The position numbers and the translations under genes were made by a program. The notes beneath the pieces are model-generated. The model was given only the letters and a program-made list of their open reading frames with translations, searched no databases and was not told the DNA's origin. From Paractinoplanes deccanensis (GTDB lineage: Bacteria > Actinomycetota > Actinomycetes > Mycobacteriales > Micromonosporaceae): a stretch of 64,000 nucleotides of DNA. The stretch's first letter is position 1; every line of letters begins with the position of its first letter. This document shows positions 33,993 to 42,784 of the stretch, in pieces. The DNA is taken from assembly GCF_016862115.1 (NCBI RefSeq), contig NZ_BOMI01000174.1, positions 1 to 64,000 on the forward strand, written 5' to 3'.

Positions 33993-34883
33993 ATGCTGGA
34001 ACGCCACGAGATCGAGGCCTTTCTGACGCTCGCGGAGAAGCTGCATTTCGGGCAGGCCGCCGCAGACCTGCGCGTCTCGACCACGCGGGTGAGCCAGATC
34101 ATCCGGCAGCTCGAACGGCGCGTCGGGATGCCCCTGTTCGAGCGCACCAGCCGCCGCGTGGAGCTGACGCCCGTCGGCACACGCCTGCGCGACGACCTCG
34201 CCCCCGCGTGGGAGCAGATCGCCGCCGGCTTCCGCCGAGCCGTCGACACGAGCCGCGGGATCACCGGCACGCTGAACGCGTGCTTCGTCGGCGCCGCCTG
34301 CGGCACCCTCCTGGTCCGGGCGGCCGAAGCCTTCCGGCGGCAACACCCCGACTGCGAGGTCCGCATCCGCGAGGCCCAGATCGGCGAGGTCCACCCGTGG
34401 ATCCGCGAGGGTGTGGCCGACGTGGCCCTGACCGCCTTCCCCACCTCGGCCGCCGGCCTGACCACCGGTCCGGTGCTGCTCAGCGAGGCCCGCATGCTGG
34501 CCCTTCCGGCCCGGCACCGGCTGGCCACCCGCGCGGCCGTCTCCGCCGAGGACCTCGCCGGCATCCCGATGATCCAGCTGCCCCCGTCCACGACGGCGGC
34601 ACTGCGCGACTCCCGTACGCCTGCCACGACCCCCACCGGCAGGCCGATCCCGCAGGGGCCGTCCGCGGCCACGTTCCAGGAAGTGCTCGCTCTGGTGGGA
34701 GCCGGCCGGGGCGCCTTCCCGGTCGGCGCGCAGGCCCCGCGCTACTACGCCCGCCCCGACGTCGCGTACCTGCCGATCGCCGGCGCGCCCCCGATCGAGT
34801 GGGGTCTGATCTGGCGTACGGACGCGAGCACCGCCCGCGTGCTGGCCTTCAGCGACACGGCGGCCCGGATCTCGGATGCCTGA
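33993..34883 (+). CDS. LysR-family regulator
   Basis: The protein has 296 residues. The N-terminal HTH (MLERHEIEAFLTLAEKLHFG, AAADLRVSTTRVSQIIRQLE and RRVGMPLFERTSR) is followed by a substrate-binding domain (ITGTLNACFVGAACGTLLVR and AGIPMIQLPPS). The start is the ATG at 33993 with GGAGGGGGCCGG upstream. It probably controls the divergent FAD oxidase through the inverted repeat at 33958-33980. The effector is unknown. Confidence 0.93.
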   Translation: MLERHEIEAFLTLAEKLHFGQAAADLRVSTTRVSQIIRQLERRVGMPLFERTSRRVELTPVGTRLRDDLAPAWEQIAAGFRRAVDTSRGITGTLNACFVGAACGTLLVRAAEAFRRQHPDCEVRIREAQIGEVHPWIREGVADVALTAFPTSAAGLTTGPVLLSEARMLALPARHRLATRAAVSAEDLAGIPMIQLPPSTTAALRDSRTPATTPTGRPIPQGPSAATFQEVLALVGAGRGAFPVGAQAPRYYARPDVAYLPIAGAPPIEWGLIWRTDASTARVLAFSDTAARISDA

Positions 34884-34950
34884 TCGCCGGCCGTTCTGCC
34901 ACAATCCGCGCATGGCAGAGTGGATCTAGCCGCGACTGACGGGAGACGCC

Positions 34951-35835
34951 ATGGACCATGTGGACGCCGGGGTGCTGCGCGTCGCGTACCGCCAGGACGG
35001 ACCGCCCGACGGCTGGCCGGTCATCCTGTCGCACGGCTTCCCGTACGACATCCACGCCTTCGACGAGGTCGTCCCGGCGCTGACGGCGCGGGGCGCACGG
35101 GTGATCCGTCCGTACCTGCGCGGTTTCGGCCCCACCCGGTTCCGGTCCGCCGGCACGGTCCGCGGCGGACAGCAGGCCGCCCTCGGCTCCGACCTGATCG
35201 CGCTGGCCGGCGCGCTCGGTCTCGACAGGCCGATCGTGGCCGGCTACGACTGGGGCGGCCTGGCCTCCTGTGTCGCGGCGGCGCTGTGGCCGGAGCGCGT
35301 GTCCGGGCTGGTGTCGCTGGCCGGTTACGACATCATCGACATCGAACGGCAGCGCCACGGTTTCGAGCCGGCCATCGAGCACGCCGTGTGGTATCAGCAC
35401 CTGTTCCAGACCGAACGAGGCCGCGAAAGCCTGGCCGCCCACCGCCGCGAGCTGTGCCGGATGCTGTGGGAGCAATGGTCGCCCGGGTGGGCGTTCGACG
35501 ACGCGACCTTCGCCCGGACCGCCCCGTCGTTCGACAACCCGGACTTCGTCGACGTCGTCGTCCACGCCTATCGTCACGCGCTCGGCCAGGCCACGGGCGA
35601 CCCGGCGTACGACGATCTCGAGGCCCGCCTCGCCGCCCGCCCGAAGATCACGGTGCCCGCGGTGACGCTGGACGGGGTCACCGACACCCTGAAGCCCGGT
35701 GGCACCGCCGGCCACGCCCCGATGTTCGTCGGCGGGCACGAGCATCGGACCATCGACGCGGGTCACAACCTGCCGCAGGAGGCGCCGGCGGCGTTCGCCG
35801 AGGCGGTGCTGACTGTGCGGGGCTGGGCGCAGTGA
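34951..35835 (+). CDS. Alpha/beta hydrolase with Asp nucleophile (epoxide-hydrolase/dehalogenase-like)
   Basis: The protein has 294 residues. Oxyanion motif LSHGFPYDIHAFD at about 26-38; nucleophile elbow VAGYDWGGLAS with Asp, as in epoxide hydrolases and haloalkane dehalogenases; catalytic His in DAGHNLPQEAP. A lid of about 90 residues separates the elbow from the C-terminal part. The start is the ATG at 34951 with GGGAGACG upstream. It lies 67 bp after lysR on the same strand and might belong to its regulon. Confidence 0.88.
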   Translation: MDHVDAGVLRVAYRQDGPPDGWPVILSHGFPYDIHAFDEVVPALTARGARVIRPYLRGFGPTRFRSAGTVRGGQQAALGSDLIALAGALGLDRPIVAGYDWGGLASCVAAALWPERVSGLVSLAGYDIIDIERQRHGFEPAIEHAVWYQHLFQTERGRESLAAHRRELCRMLWEQWSPGWAFDDATFARTAPSFDNPDFVDVVVHAYRHALGQATGDPAYDDLEARLAARPKITVPAVTLDGVTDTLKPGGTAGHAPMFVGGHEHRTIDAGHNLPQEAPAAFAEAVLTVRGWAQ

Positions 35836-35915
35836 CTGCGCGGCGTCACTGACACCTGCGTCGTGGTTGCGACAGTGTGCTGGAGAATGCTCAGGACCCG
35901 AAGCACGCTACGACC

Positions 35916-36398
35916 ATGGTCGGCGATGAGACGCTCGCCGCGCTCGGGTCCGTGATCGTGGGCTTCGGCATTGCGGCCTTCGTTTTCCGCTTACAACGTG
36001 AGCTGCACTTCTTGGACGAGCAAAGGCGCGCCCATCAGGCAGGCGAGCCCGGCCCCGCCTACTGGCTCCCGTGGGCTGACCGCTTGCTGATCGGCGTGGT
36101 GACGATCGGCCTGCTCCTGGTCCTGTTTCCGATCGCCCTGTCCGGGGGCACGTCGACGTTCTGGGCGGGGAGGGTTCCGGCGGCAGCGGCCTCCGGTTCC
36201 ACGGTGGCGCTGGCGGGTTATGTCCCGGCGCTCTTGGCTCATTACCGATTCGGTCCTCGGCCCGCGCGGAAATGGATCTGGTTCGGCCCTTCGCTGAAGG
36301 ACCGATCCGCCGGTGAGCCGGCCGAGAAGGTCGTGGTGCTGGTGTCGGCGTTGCTCGGCATCGGCGCAGCGGCGGCGTCGTTGCTGGTGACAGCCTGA
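35916..36398 (+). CDS. Membrane protein of unknown function
   Basis: The protein has 160 residues with four hydrophobic segments (LAALGSVIVGFGIAAFVF, LLIGVVTIGLLLVLFPIAL, AAASGSTVALAGYVPALL and VVVLVSALLGIGAAAASLL) and a cytoplasmic-looking charged linker (QRELHFLDEQRRAH). The family is not recognised. The ATG at 35916 gives a compact protein; a GTG at 35877 would add 13 residues. Neither has a good ribosome site. Confidence 0.6.
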   Translation: MVGDETLAALGSVIVGFGIAAFVFRLQRELHFLDEQRRAHQAGEPGPAYWLPWADRLLIGVVTIGLLLVLFPIALSGGTSTFWAGRVPAAAASGSTVALAGYVPALLAHYRFGPRPARKWIWFGPSLKDRSAGEPAEKVVVLVSALLGIGAAAASLLVTA

Positions 36399-36447
36399 GC
36401 CGGCCGAACCGCGCAGGGGTGCGCGCCGGCGGGCCGACAATGGGACG

Positions 36448-37284
36448 ATGCCCAAGGTGTCGGCTCTCGTGCGCGTCGTGCTCGCGGTCCTCGTGCTGTG
36501 GGCGCTGCTCGTCGCCGCGGCCTGGCTGCTGCAACGGCGGCTCATCTACTTCCCGGACCGGTCGGCGCCGCCGGCGGCGGATCGGGTGATGGCCGGCGCG
36601 CGCGATGTCACCCTGCGCACCGAGGACGGATTGAGGCTGACCGCCTGGCTGGTCGAGCCGCCGGCGGGGACGCCCGGCCCGCGCTCGGCCGTGCTGGTGG
36701 CGCCGGGCAATGCCGGCAACAGGCTGGCTCGGGCGCCGCTCGCGACCGCGCTGGCCGGCCGGGGTCTGACCGTGCTGCTCCTCGACTACCGCGGCTACGG
36801 CGGCAATCCCGGCAGCCCGAGCGAGGAGGGGCTCGCCCGCGACGTCGAGGCGGCGCGGATGTTCCTCGCCGACGAGGTGGGCATACCTGCCGATCGGCTG
36901 CTGTACTTCGGCGAGAGCCTCGGCGCGGCGGTGGTGACCGCGCTGGCGGCGAAGCACCCGCCCGCCGGCCTGATCCTGCGGTCGCCGTTCACCGATCTGC
37001 CCGCGGCGGGCCACGAGCATTATCCGTTCCTGCCGGTACGGTTGCTGGCGCGCGACCGCTTCCCGGTGGCCGAGGTGATCGCGCGGGTCGAGGCGCCCAC
37101 GCTCATCGTCTACGGCACGGCCGACTCGATCGTGCCGCCTCGGCAGAGCCTGGCCGTGGCCCGGAACGCCGCCGAACCCGCCGTGGTCGTAGCGGTCGAA
37201 GGCGCCGACCACAACGACGCGTCCCTGCTGAACGGCGCCCAGCTCATCGACGCGATCGCCGAGCTGGCGGCCCGCGCCGCCTGA
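36448..37284 (+). CDS. Membrane-anchored alpha/beta hydrolase (BEM46/ABHD13-like)
   Basis: The protein has 278 residues. An N-terminal membrane helix (about 5-28) is followed by QRRLIYFPDRS, characteristic of the group, then VLVAPGNAGNR, LDYRGYGGNPG, nucleophile elbow YFGESLGAAVV, LILRSPFTDLP, catalytic Asp in YGTADSIVPP and His in GADHND. It is probably a membrane-bound esterase or thioesterase whose physiological substrate is unknown. It converges with the chemotaxis receptor gene at 3 bp. Confidence 0.88.
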   Translation: MPKVSALVRVVLAVLVLWALLVAAAWLLQRRLIYFPDRSAPPAADRVMAGARDVTLRTEDGLRLTAWLVEPPAGTPGPRSAVLVAPGNAGNRLARAPLATALAGRGLTVLLLDYRGYGGNPGSPSEEGLARDVEAARMFLADEVGIPADRLLYFGESLGAAVVTALAAKHPPAGLILRSPFTDLPAAGHEHYPFLPVRLLARDRFPVAEVIARVEAPTLIVYGTADSIVPPRQSLAVARNAAEPAVVVAVEGADHNDASLLNGAQLIDAIAELAARAA

Positions 37285-37287
37285 CGG

Positions 37288-38916
37288 TCAGAGACGGAAC
37301 CGGCCCACCACGACCTGAAGCTGCGACGACACCCGCTCCAAGTTCTGCACCGTGCTGCCGGCCCGGGTCAGGGCCGCGGTCGTCGACTGGGCCGCGCTCG
37401 CCACGCCGGCGATGTTGGTCGCGATGTCGGTCGTGCCGCCCGAGGCGTCGCCGACGCTGCGGGTCATCTCGCCGGTGGTGGCCGTCTGCTCCTCGACCGC
37501 CGACGCGATCGTCACCTGATATTCGTTGATCCGGGCGATGATCCGGCTGATCTCCGCGATCGCGTCGACCGCGCTGGAGGTGTCGGCCTGGATCGCCTCG
37601 ACGCGCCGCGAGATGTCCTCGGTCGCCTTGGCGGTCTCCTGGGCCAGGTCCTTGACCTCGCCGGCCACCACGGCGAAACCCTTGCCGGTCTCGCCGGCCC
37701 GGGCCGCCTCGATCGTCGCGTTCAGCGCGAGCAGGTTGGTCTGCTCGGCGATCGCGGTGATGGTCTTGACGACGTTGCCGATCTCGGCGCTGCTCTCGCC
37801 CAGCTTCGAGACCGTACGGTTGGTGACCTCGGCGACGCCGACGGCCTGAGCCGCCACCTGCACCGCGTCGTTGGCGTTCTGGCTGATCTCGCGGATCGAG
37901 GCGCCCATCTCCTGGGAGCCGGCGGCGACGGTCGACACGTTCGCCGACACCTGGCCGGCGGCCGAGGCGACCACGTCGGCCTGCGCGGCGGCCTCCAGGG
38001 CGTGCGCCGAGATCTCCTGGGTCGCCGCGGACAGGTCGGCGCCCGCGGTGGCCAGCACGGAGGCGGTCGCGGTGATCTCGTCGAGGGTGTGGCGCAGCCC
38101 GTCGCGGGCCTCGTTGACGGCGATCGCCATGTCACCGATCTCGTCGCGGCCGTAGACGGTGGCCGGCTGCGTGAGGTCGTTCGCGGCCAGGGCGCGCAGC
38201 GCGCCGCGCACGGAGGTCACCTGCCGCTTGATCGAGGACGAGATGACGTACGCGAGCAGCAGCGCCAGCAGCAGCCCCACCGCGATCGCGACGATCACCC
38301 ACGTACGCGCCGTCGAGTAGGCCGACGCCGCGGTGCCGGCCCGCTGCTCCGCCTCGGACTTCTCCAGCGCCTTGAGCTGGTCGACGGTGTCGTTCACCGT
38401 GCCCTCGGCCTTCTCGAAGGCGGCGCCGACGTCGGCCGGCATGGTGAACCCGGACGGCGGGCTCTCCCGGTAGAGCAGCACGTTGCGCAGGTCCCGGTAG
38501 GTCGCGAAGGCCTCGTCGAGCGTCGCGACGGCCGCCTGGCGCGTGGCGGACCCGGCGGCCACCGCGGCGTAGGCGTCAAGCGCGCTGTCGACCTCCTGGT
38601 CGGCCTCCTTCGTCGCGGTGACCGCGGTGGCCTTGTCCGCGGCGGTGGCCGAGATGCTGTAGACGAGCATCTCCCGGTACATGTCGGCCAGGCCGCCCTC
38701 GACGGAGAGCAGGTCGGCCATGCTCTCGAGGTGCTTGGCCTTCATCGCCGTGAGCTCGTCGTTGAGCGTGCCCATCCGGTTGATGCCGATGACACCCACC
38801 CCGAGGGCCACCACCGCCAGCACGGCGACCAGCACCCCGATCTTGCCGTTGATCCTCAGATCGGCGAACCACCGCGTGGCCGGACTGCCGGGCGAGCGGA
38901 GCGTCGTGGTCGTCAT
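37288..38916 (-). CDS. Methyl-accepting chemotaxis protein
   Basis: The protein has 542 residues. TM1 (about 28-48) and TM2 (about 207-228, VIVAIAVGLLLALLLAYVIS) bracket a periplasmic-side four-helix sensor domain of about 155 residues; HAMP follows (to about 285), then the signalling coiled coil with the conserved hairpin AEQTNLLALNATIEAARAGE and GKGFAVVAGEVKDLA. It senses an unknown ligand and signals to CheW/CheA. No other che gene is in the window. A FliA-type promoter motif upstream suggests expression with motility. It points to a motile actinomycete. Confidence 0.95.
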   Translation of the reverse strand: MTTTTLRSPGSPATRWFADLRINGKIGVLVAVLAVVALGVGVIGINRMGTLNDELTAMKAKHLESMADLLSVEGGLADMYREMLVYSISATAADKATAVTATKEADQEVDSALDAYAAVAAGSATRQAAVATLDEAFATYRDLRNVLLYRESPPSGFTMPADVGAAFEKAEGTVNDTVDQLKALEKSEAEQRAGTAASAYSTARTWVIVAIAVGLLLALLLAYVISSSIKRQVTSVRGALRALAANDLTQPATVYGRDEIGDMAIAVNEARDGLRHTLDEITATASVLATAGADLSAATQEISAHALEAAAQADVVASAAGQVSANVSTVAAGSQEMGASIREISQNANDAVQVAAQAVGVAEVTNRTVSKLGESSAEIGNVVKTITAIAEQTNLLALNATIEAARAGETGKGFAVVAGEVKDLAQETAKATEDISRRVEAIQADTSSAVDAIAEISRIIARINEYQVTIASAVEEQTATTGEMTRSVGDASGGTTDIATNIAGVASAAQSTTAALTRAGSTVQNLERVSSQLQVVVGRFRL

Positions 38917-38954
38917 GGGCGCCTCATAGGGTGTCGTCAGCCTTCATTCGACAC

Positions 38955-38980
38955 TTCGGTCCGGCGACGATACGTATGAG
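38955..38980 (-). promoter_or_regulatory. FliA-family (flagellar sigma) promoter candidate
   Basis: On the minus strand, CTCA-n16-ACCGAA differs at one position from the motif CTCA-n15-17-GCCGAA reported (from memory) for FliA-dependent genes of Actinoplanes missouriensis. It ends 38 bp before the receptor start and lies in a locally AT-rich stretch. Confidence 0.55.
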
Positions 38981-39016
38981 TATTTTGAGCAACCAAAAAA
39001 TAGACCGGCGACCGGG

Positions 39017-39205
39017 TCAGGGCCGCGCCGCCGCTGTCGCCCTTGGCCCGGCACCCATGCCGATGTCGACCGCCAGCAGGGAGTTGGACGTGTGGAGTGC
39101 CGCCTCGCGCACGCCGTACTCGTCCTCGTCCAGTGCGACCGCGACGAGCTTCGCCACTGCCGCCTCGGCAGCGGCTTGATCCAACGCTCCAGCGGCCCAA
39201 CCCAC
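39017..39205 (-). pseudogene. Possible HEAT-like gene fragment
   Basis: A 62-residue frame reads like an isolated helical-repeat unit (AAAEAAVAKLVAVALDEDEYGVREAAL... in its middle part) with no partner domain and no ribosome site. It may be the tail of a decayed HEAT-type gene. The 375-bp gap (38917-39291) otherwise holds the chemotaxis promoter and no further gene that I can support. Confidence 0.25.
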
Positions 39206-39291
39206 ATCGCCCCGCGACGTGGGCCGAGGAGCTGAACGCAGCCCAGCGCCGTGCGGCTAGAGTTTGTTGATCTAGAGCGGAGACATGGGCG

Positions 39292-39480
39292 ATGAGTTTC
39301 AACTGGTACGGGCTGGCGTGGCTGGCCACGATCGCCGCGTTCTATCCCCTCAACCAGGGCCTGGTCCGCCGCAAGTGGCTGGATCACCGGCCGTATTTCG
39401 TACCCAGCCTCTGGGGTCCCCTGGGCACGCTGATCATCGTCTTGGCCCGCCCCGTGGGTTGGCGCAAGCCCTCGTCGTGA
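39292..39480 (+). CDS. Small membrane protein
   Basis: The protein has 62 residues: MSFNWYGLAWLATIAAFYPL (first helix), a short basic loop (VRRKWLDHRPYF), then a second helix VPSLWGPLGTLIIVLARPVG and a basic tail. GGAG lies about 14 nt before the ATG. It is aromatic-rich at helix ends as real membrane proteins are. The family is not recognised. The 180 bp after it (39481-39660) hold nothing I can name. Confidence 0.5.
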   Translation: MSFNWYGLAWLATIAAFYPLNQGLVRRKWLDHRPYFVPSLWGPLGTLIIVLARPVGWRKPSS

Positions 39481-39660
39481 CGACCGGCCCGGCGCCTCCC
39501 ACGCGGCTTTTCACCGAGCGCGCCCAACCATGCGCGCCGCCGGTGGCGACATCGCCGCCCCATCCGGCGCAGCCGGGCCCTGGAAGGATGCCGTCATGCA
39601 CCACCACGAGCACGAGCGCTGCTCACGGCTGACTGGCCGGAAAAGGCCTGAACTGGACGA

Positions 39661-40104
39661 TCAAGGCATTTCGCTGAGCGGCCCGATGCGAGTGTCGACC
39701 GGGGTGCCGAGCTCGACCGTGCGCGAGACCGTGCACAGCCGGTCATGCGACATGCGCGCCGCGCGGGGCAACATCTCGCGAGCCGCGTCGCCGCCGGCGC
39801 CCTCGGGAAATGTCACGTCCAGCGTGATGGCCAGGTTGACCAGCCGGTTGCCGCCCGCCTCGTCCCGGATCTTGTCGCCGGTGACCTGCACGCTGAAGCT
39901 CTCCGGCTCCGCCCGCTTGCTGACGATGTGGTCGACATCGGCACCCGTGCACCCCCCGAGCGCCGCCAACAGCAACTCCACAGGACTGAAATCAGCACCG
40001 CCCCCGGTGCCGATCGTGATCGTGGCCCCGCGCGCATTACGCACCTCGTACTGACCAAGGCCGGTACGCCGCAGAGTCACCGAGCGCAAATTCTCGTCCG
40101 CCAT
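39661..40104 (-). CDS. OsmC/Ohr-family peroxidase
   Basis: The protein has 147 residues. The paired catalytic cysteines are in LAALGGCTGADVDHIV (about residue 52) and SHDRLCTVSRTVELG (about 123), as in OsmC-type thiol peroxidases that reduce organic hydroperoxides. DFSPVELLLAALGGC is the helix carrying the first Cys. The start is the ATG at 40104. It is near katG-furA but separated by a large inverted repeat and a terminator, so independently expressed. Confidence 0.9.
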   Translation of the reverse strand: MADENLRSVTLRRTGLGQYEVRNARGATITIGTGGGADFSPVELLLAALGGCTGADVDHIVSKRAEPESFSVQVTGDKIRDEAGGNRLVNLAITLDVTFPEGAGGDAAREMLPRAARMSHDRLCTVSRTVELGTPVDTRIGPLSEMP

Positions 40105-40113
40105 ACCGCCAAC

Positions 40114-40332
40114 CTATCCCACCATGATCACACCACCGGAGTCCCCAGCACCAACCACCAACCCGCGCAACCGGCCTGGAATTGCCGAAGTACCACCAAC
40201 GAAGCGTGCCCGCGTGACCAACCTGCCCTGCCCGGACCACAGCGCGGCAGCGAACACCAACCCCAACGGCCACAACGGGACCGCCAGACCAGCCACCCAC
40301 ACAGCGGCGAAGTACCACCGCCTGGCCGTCAC
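40114..40332 (-). CDS. Possible small membrane protein upstream of osmC
   Basis: A 72-residue frame from a GTG has a hydrophobic N-terminal half (RRWYFAAVWVAGLAVPLWPL, then GLVFAAALW) and a basic, glycine-rich tail. It ends 9 bp before the OsmC start on the same strand. Codon use is less GC3-rich than its neighbours. The gap 40105-40513 otherwise holds only an inverted repeat and the katG terminator. It may be a real small protein or chance. Confidence 0.35.
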   Translation of the reverse strand: MTARRWYFAAVWVAGLAVPLWPLGLVFAAALWSGQGRLVTRARFVGGTSAIPGRLRGLVVGAGDSGGVIMVG

Positions 40333-40347
40333 CGGACACCCGGCAAG

Positions 40348-40420
40348 GTGGAGGGTCGGGGGTGGGCACTCACGGCATAAAAGCGAAGCCAGCCGAGAGT
40401 GCCCACCCCCGACCCTCCAC
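40348..40420. repeat. Large perfect inverted repeat
   Basis: Two 24-bp arms, 40348-40371 (beginning GTGGAGGGTCGGGGG) and 40397-40420, are exact reverse complements around a 25-nt spacer. The stem is far longer than a normal terminator and is followed by a separate, normal terminator for katG. It may be a REP- or MITE-like element, a very stable bidirectional terminator or a protein-binding cruciform. Confidence 0.8.
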
Positions 40421-40457
40421 CGTCAACCGCAACCAAGTCCAACGCCCCCAGAGCAAG

Positions 40458-40497
40458 CAAAAAGCCCGGCCGATCCAACAGCGGACCGGCCGGGCTT
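40458..40497 (-). terminator. Rho-independent terminator of katG
   Basis: On the minus strand an 11-bp perfect stem (AAGCCCGGCCG type, 40462-40472 with 40487-40497) with a 14-nt loop is followed by TTTTTGC. It begins 17 nt after the katG stop. This is a textbook intrinsic terminator. Confidence 0.85.
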
Positions 40498-40513
40498 CAG
40501 GAAGGACGAATGA

Positions 40514-42751
40514 TCAGACCAGGTCGTACCGGTCGAGCTCCATGACCTTCGTCCAGGCCGCGACGAAGTCGTTGACGAACTTCTCGCGGGCGTCGTCGCT
40601 GGCGTAGACCTCGGCGAGGGCGCGCAGCTGCGAGTTGGAGCCGAAGATGAGGTCGACCGCGGTGGCGGTCCACTTCACCTGGTCGGTCACCAGGTCGCGG
40701 ATCTCGTACACGTGCTCGCCGGTCTCCGACGCCTTCCACTTGGTGCCCGGGGAGAGCAGGTTGGCGAAGAAGTCGTTGGTGAGCACGCCCGGCTTGTCGG
40801 TGAGGACGCCGTGCTGGGCACCGCCGAAGTTGTTGCCCAGGGCGCGCAGGCCGCCGACCAGGACCGTCATCTCGGGGGCGGTCAGGTTGAGCATGTACGC
40901 GCGGTCGACCAGCAGGATCTCCGGCTGGGTCTTCTCGCCGGGGCGCAGGTAGTTGCGGAAGCCGTCGGCGCGCGGCTCGAGGACCTTGAACGACTCGACG
41001 TCGGTCTGCTCCTGGCTGGCGTCCGTGCGGCCCGGGCGGAACGGCACCGTGACCTTGAAGCCGGCGTCCTCGGCCGCCTTCTCGACCGCTGCCGCGCCGG
41101 CCAGGACGATCAGGTCGGCGAGCGAGACCTTGGTGGCGTTCGCCGCGTTCCACTCCTGCTGGATGCCCTCGAGCTTGGTCACCACGTGCGCGACCGGCTG
41201 GTTGACCTCCCAGCTGCGCTGCGGCTCCAGGCGGATGCGGGCGCCGTTCGCGCCGCCGCGCTTGTCGGTGGAGCGGAACGTCGCGGCCGACGCCCACGCG
41301 GTCTGCACCAGCTCGGCGACCGACAGGCCGGACTCGAGCACCTTGGCCTTCAGCGAGGTGATGTCCGCCTCGCCGATGACGGCGCCCTCGACGGCCGGGA
41401 CCGGGTCCTGCCAGAGCTGGGCCTCGGGGACCCACGGGCCGAGGAAGCGGCTGACCGGGCCCATGTCACGGTGCAGCAGCTTGTACCACGCCTTGGCGAA
41501 CGCGAGGCGGAACTCCTCGGGGTTCTCCAGGAAGCGGCGCGAGATCTTCTCGTACGCCGGGTCCATGCGCAGCGACAGGTCGGTCGTCAGCATGGTCGGG
41601 CGGTGCTTCTTCTCCGGGTCGAACGCGTCCGGGATGATCTCGTCGGTCGTCTTCGCCACGTACTGCTTCGCGCCGCCGGGGCTCGTGGTGAGCTCCCACT
41701 CGTACCCGAAGAGGATCTCGAAGAAGCGGTTGCTCCACTGGGTGGGCTTGTCGGTCCAGGTGACCTCGAGGCCGCTGGTGATCGTGTCCTTGCCCTTGCC
41801 GCTGCCGTGGGTGCTCAGCCAGCCGAGGCCCTGCGCCTCGATCGGCGCGGCCTCGGGCTCGGGGCCCACGTGGTTGTCGGCGGTGCCGGCACCGTGCGTC
41901 TTGCCGAACGTGTGGCCGCCGGCGATCAGCGCGACGGTCTCCTCGTCGTTCATCGCCATGCGGGCGAAGGTCTCGCGGATGAAGTGGGCCGCGGCGATCG
42001 GGTCGGCGCTGCCCTTCGGGCCCTCGGGGTTGACGTAGATGAGGCCCATCTCGGTCGCGCCGACGCCCTCGGACATCGTCTTCTCCGAGGTGTAGCGCTC
42101 GTCGCCGAGCCAGGTGTCCTCGGGACCCCAGAAGATCTCCTCCGGCTCCCAGGTGTCGACGCGGCCGAAGCCGAAGCCGAAGGTCTGGAAGCCCATGTCC
42201 TCCAGGGCCACGTTGCCGGCGAGCACGAGCAGGTCGGCCCAGGAGATCTTCTGGCCGTACTTCTGCTTGACCGGCCAGAGCAGGCGGCGGGCCTTGTCGA
42301 GGTTGGCGTTGTCGGGCCAGCTGTTGAGCGGCGCGAAGCGCTGGCCGCCGTCACCGGCGCCACCGCGGCCGTCCTGGATGCGGTACGTGCCCGCGGCGTG
42401 CCAGCTCATGCGGATCATCAGACCGCCGTAGTGGCCGAAGTCGGCCGGCCACCAGTCCTGCGAGCTGTGCAGGACCTCGGCGATGTCCCGCTTGAGCGCC
42501 TCGACGTCGAGCTTGGCGAACTCCTTCGCGTACTCGAACGCGGGACCGAGCGGGTTGGCCTTGGACGAGTGGGCGTGCAGGACCGTGAGGTCGAGCTGGT
42601 TGGGCCACCAGTCCTTGTTCGTGCGCGGGCGGCCGCCGGTGTGCGGCTTGGGCGAGTCGATCGCCGGGTTCTCGCTCTCGGAGCCGTGGGCGGTCACGGA
42701 GTCGTGCGCGACCGGACAGCCTGAGGCCTTCGGATCCTGGATGTCACTCAT
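40514..42751 (-). CDS. katG: Catalase-peroxidase KatG
   Basis: KatG destroys hydrogen peroxide as a catalase and broad peroxidase. The protein has 745 residues, full length, with both the catalytic N-terminal and the structural C-terminal domain. The Met-Tyr-Trp adduct residues are all present (Trp117 in RMSWHAAGTYR, Tyr239 in MGLIYVNPEGP, Met265 in ETFARMAMND), with distal His118 and proximal His280 (GGHTFGKTHG). AAGGAAT precedes the ATG at 42751. It lies 33 bp behind furA, forming the usual redox-controlled furA-katG operon, and ends at an intrinsic terminator. Confidence 0.97.
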   Translation of the reverse strand: MSDIQDPKASGCPVAHDSVTAHGSESENPAIDSPKPHTGGRPRTNKDWWPNQLDLTVLHAHSSKANPLGPAFEYAKEFAKLDVEALKRDIAEVLHSSQDWWPADFGHYGGLMIRMSWHAAGTYRIQDGRGGAGDGGQRFAPLNSWPDNANLDKARRLLWPVKQKYGQKISWADLLVLAGNVALEDMGFQTFGFGFGRVDTWEPEEIFWGPEDTWLGDERYTSEKTMSEGVGATEMGLIYVNPEGPKGSADPIAAAHFIRETFARMAMNDEETVALIAGGHTFGKTHGAGTADNHVGPEPEAAPIEAQGLGWLSTHGSGKGKDTITSGLEVTWTDKPTQWSNRFFEILFGYEWELTTSPGGAKQYVAKTTDEIIPDAFDPEKKHRPTMLTTDLSLRMDPAYEKISRRFLENPEEFRLAFAKAWYKLLHRDMGPVSRFLGPWVPEAQLWQDPVPAVEGAVIGEADITSLKAKVLESGLSVAELVQTAWASAATFRSTDKRGGANGARIRLEPQRSWEVNQPVAHVVTKLEGIQQEWNAANATKVSLADLIVLAGAAAVEKAAEDAGFKVTVPFRPGRTDASQEQTDVESFKVLEPRADGFRNYLRPGEKTQPEILLVDRAYMLNLTAPEMTVLVGGLRALGNNFGGAQHGVLTDKPGVLTNDFFANLLSPGTKWKASETGEHVYEIRDLVTDQVKWTATAVDLIFGSNSQLRALAEVYASDDAREKFVNDFVAAWTKVMELDRYDLV

Positions 42752-42784
42752 TTGATTCCTTCTTCCGAACTGCTGGCGTGGTAC

